A DNA stretch of 64,000 nucleotides from Trichomonas vaginalis G3 (taxonomy: Eukaryota; Parabasalia; Trichomonadida; Trichomonadidae). The notes beneath the pieces were generated by a model, which had not been told where the DNA came from, did no database searches, and saw nothing but the letters and a program-made list of their open reading frames with translations. Made by a program: the position numbers and the translations under genes. Positions 41,675 to 51,790 of this stretch are shown here, one piece after another. The stretch spans positions 29,651,896 to 29,715,895 of the forward strand of contig NC_067206.1 of assembly GCF_026262505.1 (NCBI RefSeq), given 5' to 3'. Numbering within the stretch: position 1 is the first letter of the stretch; every line of letters starts with the position of its first letter.

Positions 41675-42703
41675 ATGTTCATCTTATTTTGTTCAATTTG
41701 TAAGACTACATCAAATACTTTCAGATTATCGAGATCATGGGAAGAATTCTATCCTGACACTCCCTACAATCAAGCAATTGAAACAAAGGATCCTTTTACA
41801 TATCAAACAAATAATTACTACTACATCAATAATGTAATATTTGATAACCTAACATCACAGGCTATATATGGGAATTCAGTTGCTATCCATACAGTTATTG
41901 AAGACAGTACTTTTACATATATTACCTCGACATCTACTTCACAAGGTGGTGCGATTTATCTTACCAACTCAATCGAATTAAATCAAAAGAAAATATGCTC
42001 ATGTAACTGCTGGACAAAAAATAGTGGCCAGTACATGTATCTTTCAGCAGGCTATAAATCGGTCAAAACGATTCTTTCATCCTTTACAAGCTGCGGAAAC
42101 TTATCATCTGGAAACGGTATCTTAGCAGGCGTTAATGTAATGAATTATGCTACAAATTTGAATTTTTCGAAATGTGAAACTTATTCAGCTTCAGCTTTTA
42201 GCTACAATTATTGCAAGAACCCAAGCAATATATCGTTTGGCAATTTTGAACATTGTGCAAGCAAATTGGATTCTGTTTTGAAAAAGTCTGGATCTTTAGG
42301 TAGTCATTATCTTCAAATCAATGATTGCACTATATATAACTGCAGTGTTGATAATAAATTGATATATTTCGAGGGAGCAACAAGTATATTAAATTCAAAC
42401 TTTATAAATAATGTTTTAAGAACATCCACATCTCCTACGTTGATATATACTACCGGAAGAATGATCATTTCAAGTTGTTATATTGAATCTAATCAAGATT
42501 TTTCGGCTGCAAACTTTCAAACTAGTGATTTAAGAGATTCCGCACTAGAATTAAATAATCAATATTATATCATTACAAAATGCATCGAATTTAAAAATGA
42601 AGAAGTAAAGAAAACTTTTGTTGAAGAATCAAATGTCATCAAAGTATATTCTGGAAGAGAAAAAATCTTGATAGAACCTATTTTGATATTCTACTCTTGT
42701 TAA
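41675..42703 (+). CDS. surface protein family member, intact short form
   Basis: 342 residues from an ATG at 41675. The N-terminus MFILFCSICKTTSN is a plausible signal peptide. The signature SRSWEEFYPDTPYNQ follows directly, then YYYINNVIFDNLTSQAI, GGAIYLTN, SNISFGNFEHCASK, LQINDCTIYNCSV and MIISSCYIESNQD, which are strand repeats with Asn/Cys ladders typical of right-handed beta-helix proteins. It ends ILIEPILIFYSC without a TM segment, so it may be secreted or attached through partners. This is the best-preserved short member and can serve as reference for the decayed copies at 15-18 and 37-41 kb. Confidence 0.65.
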   Translation: MFILFCSICKTTSNTFRLSRSWEEFYPDTPYNQAIETKDPFTYQTNNYYYINNVIFDNLTSQAIYGNSVAIHTVIEDSTFTYITSTSTSQGGAIYLTNSIELNQKKICSCNCWTKNSGQYMYLSAGYKSVKTILSSFTSCGNLSSGNGILAGVNVMNYATNLNFSKCETYSASAFSYNYCKNPSNISFGNFEHCASKLDSVLKKSGSLGSHYLQINDCTIYNCSVDNKLIYFEGATSILNSNFINNVLRTSTSPTLIYTTGRMIISSCYIESNQDFSAANFQTSDLRDSALELNNQYYIITKCIEFKNEEVKKTFVEESNVIKVYSGREKILIEPILIFYSC

Positions 42704-43393
42704 CCATGCTTATTAAACTGTTTGCATACATGATTTTTTTTTTAATTTTTTTTTTAAATATGTTATATTAGAATTGAGAATTCATATGCCATTAGATATA
42801 AGTAGTTCAGTTTCTAAGACCATTGACAATTCTATTAATTTATTTGTCGAGAAATTTTTTAAAATTATTTAGACTGTGTTTTATTCAAACTCATTGAAAA
42901 GTATGTCTGAGGTAAATAGTGTCTGATATTTTATCCATTGGAATATGATATCAAAAAATATATTTGTGATAAATTCTGAACAATCATTGATATGTAATTT
43001 GGGAAACTCAGTGTTGCGAACTGTAAAACATTATTTAACAAAAATGAAAAAAATTGCCTGTCTATTATATTTACCGTAACAGTTTATAAAATATCTCAAT
43101 TTTTGAGCCAAAACGGAATAATAAACGAATATGTTCAAAATTAAATTTTTGATATAAAACCCAATAATCTGTCAATAATAGGGTTTAATTGTTTATTCCA
43201 TATTGAAATTCATTTTCGTTTTTTGATTTTTTGAGAGATTTCTAATGTTCTGATTTCATCGCCATGCAAATTATATAGAGCATTATGCATATTGTAGGAT
43301 CTGATATTTTTTTGAAGATTAGCCGGACAATCGTTTTCAATTCAAACGTGATTTCTGATAATTTACGATATTTATTGAAATTTAGCCTACACT
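42704..43393. other. intergenic spacer
   Basis: About 690 bases, AT-rich, with T runs at 42735-42755. No gene or repeat recognised. Confidence 0.45.
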
Positions 43394-43401
43394 TCATTTT
43401 T
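43394..43401 (+). promoter_or_regulatory. initiator TCATTTTT of the nitroreductase
   Basis: TCATTTTT lies five bases before the ATG at 43407 and is a textbook trichomonad initiator. Confidence 0.65.
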
Positions 43402-43406
43402 ATCTA

Positions 43407-43922
43407 ATGTTTGACGCAATCAAAGAAAGACGTGCTGTTAGATCTTACATTACAGAAGAGAAAATCCCAAAGGATGTTCTTGAAAATATTATTAAAGCAG
43501 CTCAAAATGCTCCAACAGGATGCGATTTCCAATCATATGATTTCATAGTTGATACTAACAGAGAACATCTTACTAAGATTGCACACGCAGTCTATAACTC
43601 ATTCCCAGGCATCGATAAGTTCCTTAAGAATCCAGATATCTTCTATGGTGCTCCATGCGTTATTTTCATTGTACCTGCACGTCCATTCCGTGAAGACTGC
43701 TGCGTATATGATATGGGCATTATCGGTCAGTCCATTTGCTTAGAAGCTAAAGTTCAAGGTTATGCTTCAGTTCAAATTGGATTCGTCCATGGAACTAAAC
43801 CAGAAGTCCTTAAACCATTCCTTGATTTGCCACGCGATTTGAGCCCATTAGCTGTTGCAATTGGAAAGCCTTCACCTGATTTCACACCAGCACCAAAGGA
43901 AATCACATCCAAGATTCACTGA
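43407..43922 (+). CDS. nitroreductase-family FMN protein
   Basis: 171 residues. FDAIKERRAVRSYITEEKIP is the N-terminal FMN-binding signature (RRxVRxY). AAQNAPTGCDFQSYDFIV gives the second flavin contact region. GAPCVIFIV, YDMGIIGQSICLEAKVQGYA and VAIGKPSPDFTPAPK complete the nitroreductase fold. It is at the short end of the family (usually about 170-220). The enzyme is expected to use NAD(P)H to reduce nitro compounds or quinones. In trichomonads nitroreductases are discussed in relation to activation of and resistance to metronidazole; this copy's role there is not known. C-ending codons and a strong initiator suggest good expression. Bacterial-type origin is likely. Confidence 0.92.
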   Translation: MFDAIKERRAVRSYITEEKIPKDVLENIIKAAQNAPTGCDFQSYDFIVDTNREHLTKIAHAVYNSFPGIDKFLKNPDIFYGAPCVIFIVPARPFREDCCVYDMGIIGQSICLEAKVQGYASVQIGFVHGTKPEVLKPFLDLPRDLSPLAVAIGKPSPDFTPAPKEITSKIH

Positions 43923-44208
43923 ATTGAGTAATTAGAATAAACACCTTTCTTTAATTAGATTTTTTCTAATTTTGTTATAAAATTTCATTATTCAGCCATT
44001 TTTAGTGCCATACATTTCAAAACGTATTTATTCGAATGGGTTTGCTAAGATCTCTAAATAAATGACTCAGAAACACATAAATGCTGTAATAGTAGTATAT
44101 GAATGCGGGTTGTGTGACTTTTTTTGTAATCGTAAGAATTCTCACATAATTGAATGATTTTTGAACATACTTCCGAATAGCAGATTTTAAAAATTTATGA
44201 ATAATTTA
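43923..44208. other. short spacer
   Basis: About 290 bases, AT-rich, no feature. Confidence 0.4.
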
Positions 44209-45483
44209 TACCCAGATTTTCCTTACTTTTACCACTCCCCATGTAATTTCTGGGGAAAACGATAATTCATTTTTTTTATGGATGAATAGATCGTTTTCCT
44301 AGAAAGGACCTCATATCTCTGGCTAAAAAGAGTGTCAGATCCTAAATAGGTTATTGATCTAGTGTACAAATCCAATAAAAAGCCTATTTTTTTGGCTTTT
44401 TTGGTGCTCATTTTTTCGAAGATCTACATGAATATGGGGAAACCATCGGATTTTTTTGGTTAACCCACATCTTCATGTAGTCTGGACTATCTTTCCTCGA
44501 AGGACCTCTTTACGGGTGTAAAAACTCATAAAGTTCTCAAAAGATTCATTCTCGATCTCCATGCTGAAAGAATTTACAATAAAAAAGAGATCTACGCATC
44601 AAACTACAGCCATAAATGAACTGAACCCCTAAAGCTCAGCTCTTAGTTTATCAAAAACGTCGAAATCCTTCTCATTGCAATCAAATTTTCTCAATAACTC
44701 ATAAGAAAAATCGAATTTTGATTAAGCCGATGTTATAGGTATCACAAATACTACAAACTTGAGCAATATCGAAATTGCCAGCAAAAGTTTGAAATTGCAT
44801 TGCTCATATTTGTTTTGTAAACTAAAAATCTGCTTATATTATTCATTAATTTTTTATATATTATTCATATACTTTAATAAAAACAATACTATTTCACCTT
44901 AAAAATGAATTTCATAAGTCAATATTATTTTTTTGAAAATGTATCAATTTTCGATTAAAACAACATGAGAATAAAATTTACGCAAAATTATTTTAAAAAA
45001 TGGTTTTAAAAATTTACAATTGATGAAGAATAAGATTGCAAGAAGTTTTGAAGTTTAATTTTAAGAAAAAAAATTCGGATATTATTCATGGATCTAAGTA
45101 ATCTGATATTTGAGTATCGGCACTATGCATAAAACATATATTTATAGTTTTTTTGGATTTTTATGATTTTAAATATATTCAAATTTGGCAATCCAATAGA
45201 TTTTTAAAAAATAGATAAATAAAAATAGATTACATATGCAGCAGATTTAGAACATGAAACAAATCTTATAGTGACCCAAAAAAAAATTCATGATCCAAAA
45301 AAGAAAAAAATTAGCTAAATGGGAATCAAACCTTGGCATAATGAATCATTAAGTCGGATGTTTCCACTACACTACACCAGCAGTTCGAAAAATACCCTTG
45401 GTGGTTCTATTTAATAGCTACTCACAACGATAGGCGGTGTCCCCAGCTTTAGAGAGGTGGTAAAAGTAAGGCAAATCTGGGTA
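44209..45483. mobile_element. TA-flanked inverted-repeat element (non-autonomous), about 1.27 kb
   Basis: The left end reads TACCCAGATTTTCCTTACTT at 44209 and the right end is its near-exact complement ending at 45483. The match runs about 29 bp (two mismatches) and extends imperfectly to about 50 bp through a TCCCCAG block. Each end is bordered by TA, as in Tc1/mariner-type insertions, although the TA could be part of the TIR. The interior has no transposase, an inner imperfect hairpin (CTACATGAA near 44425 and its complement near 44470), a repeated block TTTCCT-GAAGGACCTC (about 44297 and 44495), and a tRNA-like segment. Probably a MITE or deletion derivative. Confidence 0.7.
45311..45385 (-). 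other. degenerate tRNA-like segment
   Basis: On the minus strand, CTGGTGTAGTGTAGTGG (45364-45380) looks like a tRNA D arm/A-box and GGTTTGATTCCC (45321-45332) like a T-loop/B-box with one change from GGTTCGA. A T-run (Pol III terminator) follows. Stems pair poorly, so it is a pseudo-tRNA or Pol III promoter rather than a working tRNA. Confidence 0.4.
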
Positions 45484-45538
45484 AAAAGTTTTTATTCCTA
45501 CAATTCCTATATTACCATTAATAAAAAGAATATATTTT

Positions 45539-45566
45539 TGACGAAGTGAAGATTCGCACTTCGTCA
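45539..45566. repeat. perfect hairpin near the Maverick left end
   Basis: TGACGAAGTG (45539-45548) and its exact complement CACTTCGTCA (45557-45566) enclose an 8-base loop. It lies just outside the first ORF, where a Maverick terminal repeat would be expected. Confidence 0.8.
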
Positions 45567-45590
45567 CAAAACTCCGAAAAAATAAAGTTA

Positions 45591-45611
45591 GATTTTTTTA
45601 TTTAATATAAA
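45591..45611 (+). promoter_or_regulatory. Maverick-type T-rich upstream element
   Basis: TTTTTTTATTTAATATAAA immediately precedes the ATG at 45612. It shows the T-block plus ATAA-ATG pattern shared by most genes of the element. Confidence 0.4.
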
Positions 45612-45947
45612 ATGTATGGAAAAAGAATAATATCTGATTTTGAACATTATTTGATTGATTTACTAATTGATCCACAAAGCTGTTGTAAAATTAATTTTGA
45701 ATTTAAAATTAAAGGAACCGTAAATTTTGTATTTATTTATCACTTAAAAGAATATGACCGATATCATAATTTGATATATGAAACTAATATAATATTTGAA
45801 GATAACAAACTTACAAGCTTCGAACATGAAAATGATATAATATTCGAAGATGAAAAAAAGAAAGAGATTGAAAAGCAATTCAATGAATGCCTTTTAAATA
45901 CATATGCGCACATTATAAGACATAAAATGAAATTAATTCCTTATTAA
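45612..45947 (+). CDS. Maverick left-end ORF, unknown
   Basis: A 111-residue protein: MYGKRIISDFEHYLIDLLID, then FEFKIKGTVNFVFIYHLKEYD and a charged C-terminus (EDEKKKEIEKQFNECL). The alternating strands with an acid-rich middle suggest a small alpha/beta fold. I do not recognise it. It is the first gene of the rightward cluster, with the T-rich upstream element, so expression with the element is likely. Confidence 0.6.
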   Translation: MYGKRIISDFEHYLIDLLIDPQSCCKINFEFKIKGTVNFVFIYHLKEYDRYHNLIYETNIIFEDNKLTSFEHENDIIFEDEKKKEIEKQFNECLLNTYAHIIRHKMKLIPY

Positions 45948-46076
45948 TCAAAAATATTTTTTATCTTTATATAAAGATGACAAATAGAAAAATAATTTTT
46001 ATCTGATAGAAATAATACCTACAAATGACGGTATATAAAAAATTGACTTCTTACGTAAAATTAAAACTAAGTTAAA

Positions 46077-46107
46077 TTTATTTTTTTTATTTTTTATTTT
46101 ATAATAA
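46077..46107 (+). promoter_or_regulatory. Maverick-type T-rich upstream element
   Basis: Long T-rich run ending TTTTATTTTATAATAA directly before the ATG at 46108; same pattern as other element genes. Confidence 0.4.
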
Positions 46108-46998
46108 ATGAGTATAACAACTAATTCATTGAAATCTTTAAAGTTCACTAATTCAGAATTAGAAAATATTTTAGAAAATTTTGGAGACGGTTCTTATCCA
46201 ACATATATGCAGAATGTGAAAGAGTTTTCCAGATTGTTGAATGAATTTAAATATAACGGACCAATTACTAAAAAGGCTATAATGAGATATTTATATCCCA
46301 AAAAAGTTGAAAAACAGGAGAATATTCCTCTTTATGGTCCAGAGGACCTGGGCTCAGAGAGCCTTGAAACACCTCCTGAATATTTTGAAGAAAAAATTAA
46401 ACAAGATGAATATTATAACGATGAGATTGAGAAATTGGAACAATTAAGAAATGAAATAGATGAAAGAATTAGTGAATTGAGAAATGCTGAGAATGAAGTA
46501 GAGGGTTTAATGAATATCCCAGCTTCAGAATCAGAAGTTCAAAAATCACATGAGGAAAGATATAAAAATTACTTTTTGGAATCTACTAAAAATTTATTAG
46601 ATGGTGATATTGACGAAACACTTTCAGAAGAAGGCACAAAATTTATTCATAAACATAAGCTTCAGTTTATTGACGATGGAGATTATCCATGTATATTACT
46701 TTCACCTCCTCTTGATTCTGAAAAATTCAAAAAAGCACTGAAAAATGTAACATATGCAACAAATACGATTAAGAAAGAAGACCATGATATTTACACAAAT
46801 TATTATTTAAATAAATGTACAGGTGTTGATAAAGTTTTTGATTTGTTAGATAAAATATCAAAAGAAACAATTGGTACATATAAAATTTTATGCGATTGTG
46901 GTTTCATTATTGAAGATACCAATAATGTTTCATATGAAAGAACAGCACCGAAGGAAGACGAAGTGAAAGGTCTATACCATTCGTTATTAAGAACATAA
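46108..46998 (+). CDS. Maverick coiled-coil protein, unknown
   Basis: 296 residues. The N-terminal third is Asn/Lys-rich with helical character (LKFTNSELENILENFGDG, FSRLLNEFKYNGPITKKAIM). Residues about 103-140 form a coiled coil (EIEKLEQLRNEIDERISELR). The C-terminal third contains LHYATNTI-like mixed strands with a CxC pair (ILCDCGFIIED). No catalytic motif. Position two in the rightward cluster, upstream of the polymerase, is compatible with a terminal-protein or DNA-binding accessory role, but that is only positional inference. Confidence 0.6.
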   Translation: MSITTNSLKSLKFTNSELENILENFGDGSYPTYMQNVKEFSRLLNEFKYNGPITKKAIMRYLYPKKVEKQENIPLYGPEDLGSESLETPPEYFEEKIKQDEYYNDEIEKLEQLRNEIDERISELRNAENEVEGLMNIPASESEVQKSHEERYKNYFLESTKNLLDGDIDETLSEEGTKFIHKHKLQFIDDGDYPCILLSPPLDSEKFKKALKNVTYATNTIKKEDHDIYTNYYLNKCTGVDKVFDLLDKISKETIGTYKILCDCGFIIEDTNNVSYERTAPKEDEVKGLYHSLLRT

Positions 46999-47003
46999 AA
47001 GAT

Positions 47004-47243
47004 ATGAAAACTTATAAACATTATATTTATTCATTTATTTCAGAAAAAATGGAAGCAACCCATAAAACATCATCTCATCATTTTATAGCTATTCATACAT
47101 TCCTTTTCAAAGTTGTGAAATTAAATAAGACAGGAATTAGATTTAATGTATCAGGGTACGCATTCTTGAGTAAATTAAAATGTATTCGTCACGTCGCAGA
47201 TGATAAAAATTTATGTGTTCTTAATTCATTTTATGGACTTTAG
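47004..47243 (+). CDS. small Maverick ORF, unknown
   Basis: 79 residues starting five bases after the previous stop, in another frame. It is Lys/His-rich (KTSSHHFIAIHTFLFKVVKL, SKLKCIRHVADDKNLCVL). It may be a separate small gene or a frameshifted tail of the preceding ORF; I cannot decide. The stop is followed by a small palindrome-like GGACTTTAGCCCTGGACT block. Confidence 0.4.
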   Translation: MKTYKHYIYSFISEKMEATHKTSSHHFIAIHTFLFKVVKLNKTGIRFNVSGYAFLSKLKCIRHVADDKNLCVLNSFYGL

Positions 47244-47321
47244 CCCTGGACTCTCTGAGTCTCGGACTTTAAAAAAATAAACTTTATTTTTATTTATTTT
47301 TTAATTTTTATTCTTACATAA

Positions 47322-50300
47322 ATGAACAAAAATGGAACAGCTAAAATGAATGATAATCAAATAAGAGCCGAAGGTAGAAGGTTATTTAAACGCTTCTATA
47401 ACATTCCTGATGGTGTTAATCCTAAAACTCGTAGAAGTTATTTAAATGAAGCCATAGATGCATATGAAGGATTTGACATTTCATCAGAAAGTGAGAGGTT
47501 AGCAAGAATGTTAAACGTTAATATTGATTTTTATTATTGTGACCCTCAACCAGAAGACGTAGACATTAACAAGGTAGACTTTCCATTAGTGGAATCAATA
47601 ATGATAGATCCAGAATTTGAAACAGTAAATATTTTATTAACACAGAGTCCATGTGGAAAACTTCACGCTGACAGAATTACAGACGTTGAAGCACTCACAG
47701 GATATAAAGTTTGCCCCTTTTGCAAAGAAGAAGTATATTCTATCCGTGATGATCCAGAAAGGAAAAACCAAAGAAGATTTTTAAAACATTGTGAGAAATG
47801 TAAAGAAAATAATGGAAGATTAATTCAAGACGTTCAATTGCAAAACACACAACAACCATATGCACCACATATCACGAAACAGAAGATATATCAATGGCTA
47901 TTAGCACATAATTTGCAGGAATATTATAAACCAACAAGATATTATATTACTTTTGACTTCGAAACATTAGAGACTAAAGAAGAACTTCAACTTTCTGAAT
48001 GTGCAACTTTGAACGCTTACTTAAAACCATTTATGGTATCATCAACTGTCAAAATAAAGCCGCAAAGCGGCGAGGTCGTAGACCGTGATAAAACATTTAC
48101 GAGGAATTTTTGCTTAACATCAAGTGATTCGTTCATCTCTGATTGGATTGAATTTTTATTTTCAACCTGTTCATTAGTTGCTAAATCAAATATTGAACAA
48201 TATGAAGAATTAATGAATACATTAAATGAGAAACAAAAGGAAGCAATGAAAGAGCTTTTAGATGAAGAATTTAATAAAGTGAATATCATTGGTTTTAATT
48301 CGGGAAAGTTTGATTTAAATTTAATTCTTCGTGATTTAAATACTGCAAAATGGAAATAAAATCAATGCTGGGTTCTTCTTCACAATTTAAGCAATCATGT
48401 AAAGAAAACAAACTGTCCATATGAATTAAGATTTATTGACATCAGAAATTATATAGCGGGTGGAACATTAGACCAATTCACTCAAGATTTCGGAAACAAT
48501 AAATCACGTGTTAAATCCTTTTTCCCTTATCAATTCATCACATGGGAGAATTACGAAGATGAATTATATAAAAAGGAACCATTCACTCAAGATTCATTTT
48601 ATTCAGCATTAACACAAGAAACAATATCCGATTCAGATTATCAAATATATCTCAATGATGCTAAAAATTTTGAGAATAGATTAGAATATTTTATTCATTA
48701 TTGCAATAAAGACGTTGAAATTATGATTGACCCAATTGATAAAATTATTGAAGAAACATTTGTTTATAAAATTGACATGCTTCATAATCTTTCTTTATCA
48801 TCGAATGCATCAATGATTCGTTACGCGTTAGCATATAAGAACTTCAATCCTAACGAAACATATCCAGAAGAAGAAAATGTGGAATCAAGTTTTGAATTAA
48901 CGAAAAAGTATTGGAAATATAAAATTGAATCATATAAGAAACAAGATGAAAAAGCAGAAAGGGATACTAAAAATAATGTTTCAATGGATGATTTTCAATA
49001 CTATCACGATTTAATCCTTTCATCTAAATGCAAAATGTGTGGTAAAGCGTTTACATATGCAAATAAACCAACATTGGATAGAATCGATAATGAAAAACCA
49101 CATACCAAAGAAAATTGTCAGTTAATGTGTTGTTATTGCAATGTCGTGAAATCAAATAAAGATGAAGATGTTCAACGTTTAAGAATCAATTTAAGAAATT
49201 ATGCATTAAAAAATAATTTACCAATGACTTTAGATTCAGTTGAAGCTTATCACATTCTCCGTAATGGAATTACTGGTGGTCTATCAAATGTTCAACATAG
49301 AGTAAATCTTAAAGGAATCACGCACATTAATAAACTTTCATATAGTCCAGAAACTAAAACTGTATCAAATGAGGACACCACCAACATTATGACTCATTTC
49401 GTTGGAGTTGACTTTAATTCATTATATCCTTCATCATTTTCATCTAATCCTCATGATTTCATTCAATATACTGACCATAAAATGTATATGCCGGGAAGAT
49501 TGAATGGTGTTATCATTTGTGATACAGCAACAAAGAAAGCAAAAGCACTGGGAATTATTAGAAAGAAAATACTTTATTCGTGGCTGAAGTAAAGGGTCAC
49601 ATTGATGAAAAATACATTAATGATTACATTAACTTTTTTACCGATAATAAGAAACTTAGATATTATCACAGATGAAAAAACAATTGGCAGTTTTATGTAT
49701 AATTACATGAATCAAACAATCTACCGGTTGACCAGAACAGAGGAAATTAACTCAGTTAGCATCAACACACAACCAATATCAACCATTTTCTTCTTATTAT
49801 CTTTGGTATCTAATCGACAGATTTCATTTTATCATTGATGACATTCAATCAATTTTAACATTTACTAAAAACACTTGTTTTAATGAATTTGCGAACAAAT
49901 TTATGAATGAAAGACAAAAGGCTGAATTAGAAGGAAATAAAGGAAAAAGTTTATTTTGCAAGATTTCGCTTAATGTATCATATGGTTACGATGCAATGAA
50001 TACACAAAATTACGCAAAGACTAAAATAATGAATGCACAGAAGGCACGCGTTGCATGTATGTCAAATAAGTTTAAAAACATAAGAGAAATAGGAGAGGAT
50101 ACATATCAAATGATGCTTAAAGATAGATTTTATAGATGTGAAACATGTTTACAAGAGGCATTCTTCACTTTAGATAATGCTAAATACTGGTATTTGGTTT
50201 TCATTTATGATTTTATGTATAAATGCATGGATGTTAATCGTTTTCATTTCATTGAAGGTGATACTGATTCATCTTATTGGGCAATCGCTGGCGACCCAAA

Positions 50301-50787
50301 TCTTCCTAACACTCAAGCATTTCAAGCAATTGTTACTGATAAACAATTTTATGATAAAAACATTTTCAAATTCGCACCATTTGATTTCTTCTGTTTTGAT
50401 GAGAAATTTAAACCTAAATTAAAGAATAAAGCTGAAGAAAAAGCACATGAGAAGAAGTTATTGGGTTTAGCAATTGAGAAACAAGGTGATAACATGGTGG
50501 CGTTATGTCCTAAGTGTTATACATCATTCAACGGTTCAATTGATGGAAGTGATTTTAAAAAGATTGCACAAAAAATGAAAGGTGTTAGTTTACGACAAAA
50601 TAAACAATTAACACCTAAAAATTATTTGGATATAATAAATGATAAATTGATATTTGATGGTCAGAATATTAATTTACAACTTAAAAATGGGTCAATGACT
50701 CGCTTCACAATCGGTAAGACTGCATTAACAGGAGCACACACTAAGGCTGTATGTTGTGAAAATGGATGTTGTATGCCATTTATTTAA
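47322..50787 (+). pseudogene. Maverick DNA polymerase B (protein-primed type) with HNH domain, multiply frameshifted
   Basis: About 1,150 codons. Motifs in order: a four-Cys cluster (CPFCKEEV...CEKC, about residues 128-165); exonuclease I ITFDFETLE at 47.95 kb; Exo II GFNSGKFDLN at 48.30 kb; Exo III YCNKDVE at 48.71 kb; an HNH-like segment at 49.03-49.15 kb; palm motif A GVDFNSLYPSSF at 49.41 kb; motif B SLNVSYGYD at 49.97 kb; motif C EGDTDSSYW at 50.26 kb; and a late CPKCYTSF. All catalytic residues are present. Breaks: a TAA at 48357-48359 lies between two compensating frameshifts in A-runs (48.35 and 48.41 kb), and more frameshifts lie at about 49.58, 49.64 and 49.72 kb. It would replicate the element using a protein primer. 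Non-functional as read. Confidence 0.9.
48990..49170 (+). other. HNH nuclease-like domain inside the polymerase frame
   Basis: CKMCGKAFTYANKP, then LDRIDNEKPHTKENCQLMCC and YCNVVKSNKDEDV. Two CxxC knuckles surround D-R-I-D-N and H-x-x-x-N, the layout of HNH/McrA-type nucleases. It is in the same uninterrupted frame as palm motif A about 85 codons later. No intein splice motifs (N-terminal Cys/Ser block, C-terminal HN) are evident around it. Confidence 0.75.
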
Positions 50788-50883
50788 TACAATTTAAAAT
50801 TTTAATGAAATGCCACAGAAGAGACAAAAGGAACCGTTAATGATGGCTTTGATACTATGATTCAAAGAGGTGGGCACCCTTAA

Positions 50884-50906
50884 ACATTTATTTTATTTTT
50901 ATATAA
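50884..50906 (+). promoter_or_regulatory. Maverick-type T-rich upstream element
   Basis: ATTTATTTTATTTTTATATAA immediately before the ATG at 50907 (first 20 bases: ATTTATTTTATTTTTATATA). The clearest example of the element-specific upstream pattern. Confidence 0.45.
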
Positions 50907-51790
50907 ATGAATAGCGTAGATTTAAAAATTTTAATTGATGATTTAATACTTAATCAAAATTTTCTTAATTATTATGAATTAAAATCATATCTCCAAAAAC
51001 ATGATAACAATATAACGGGTGATGATATGGAATATTATTATCCATATTATAAAAATGAAGTTTTGAAATATCATGATAAAATAATTTCTGAAATTAAAGA
51101 CAAAATTAAAAATAATGAATATTCAAAGGGAAAAACTAAATCACAACTTAAACAATTGAAAGATTTCAAAAATAAAGTATTAACAGAAGAAGATATTGAT
51201 GAATTATATAAATTATATAATCCTGAGCCACAAAAACCAAAGGAACAAAAACAAAAGGTGCAAAACACCCAGGTTCTTCAGACCATAAATGAAGCACAAG
51301 CTTTAATTTATGATTCATTAGTTAAACCATATTCAGCCCGACTTTTAAATGAAGATCAACTTTTGGAATTCATCCTTCAACATAAACTCGAAGCAGGAAA
51401 GTATATCAAACCTTTATATACAGCATATTTAAAACAAATGAATAGAATACATCCAGAATTAATGAAGGGGGGAATGAAATCCAAAATCAAAGCAGATAAA
51501 ATTAAACCACTTGCAACACCAAAACCTCCAACGACAGTACCTCCTCCTCCTTCAGTTAATCCTTCATCATTCACTTTATTATATCCATTTCAAACATTAA
51601 AGAAGCAAAAAGATTTTAAAAAGGATTTCAAGATATTAAATAAACCAATTGACCCAAAAATTCAACCGTTAAAGGAAAAATTTAGTCGCCCTTCATTTGC
51701 TCCATATCCATATTCATACGAAATCGATCATCTGGAATATTCAAAAGGAAACGTTACTTATTTATTTGCCATTAACATTAACACTAGATA

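Noticed and set aside
44229-44411. 60-codon minus-strand ORF in the TA-flanked element
   Set aside because: Short, motif-free and spans the internal repeats of a non-coding element.
45311-45385. Functional tRNA gene
   Set aside because: A/B-box-like motifs are present but acceptor and T stems do not pair; reported only as tRNA-like.
48990-49170. Intein in the polymerase
   Set aside because: No N-terminal Cys/Ser splice block or C-terminal His-Asn was found around the HNH segment, and it does not interrupt a catalytic motif.
49602-49838. Separate small ORF within the polymerase region
   Set aside because: It contains a polymerase segment (FPIIRNLDIITDEKTIGSF) in a shifted frame and is part of the broken polymerase.
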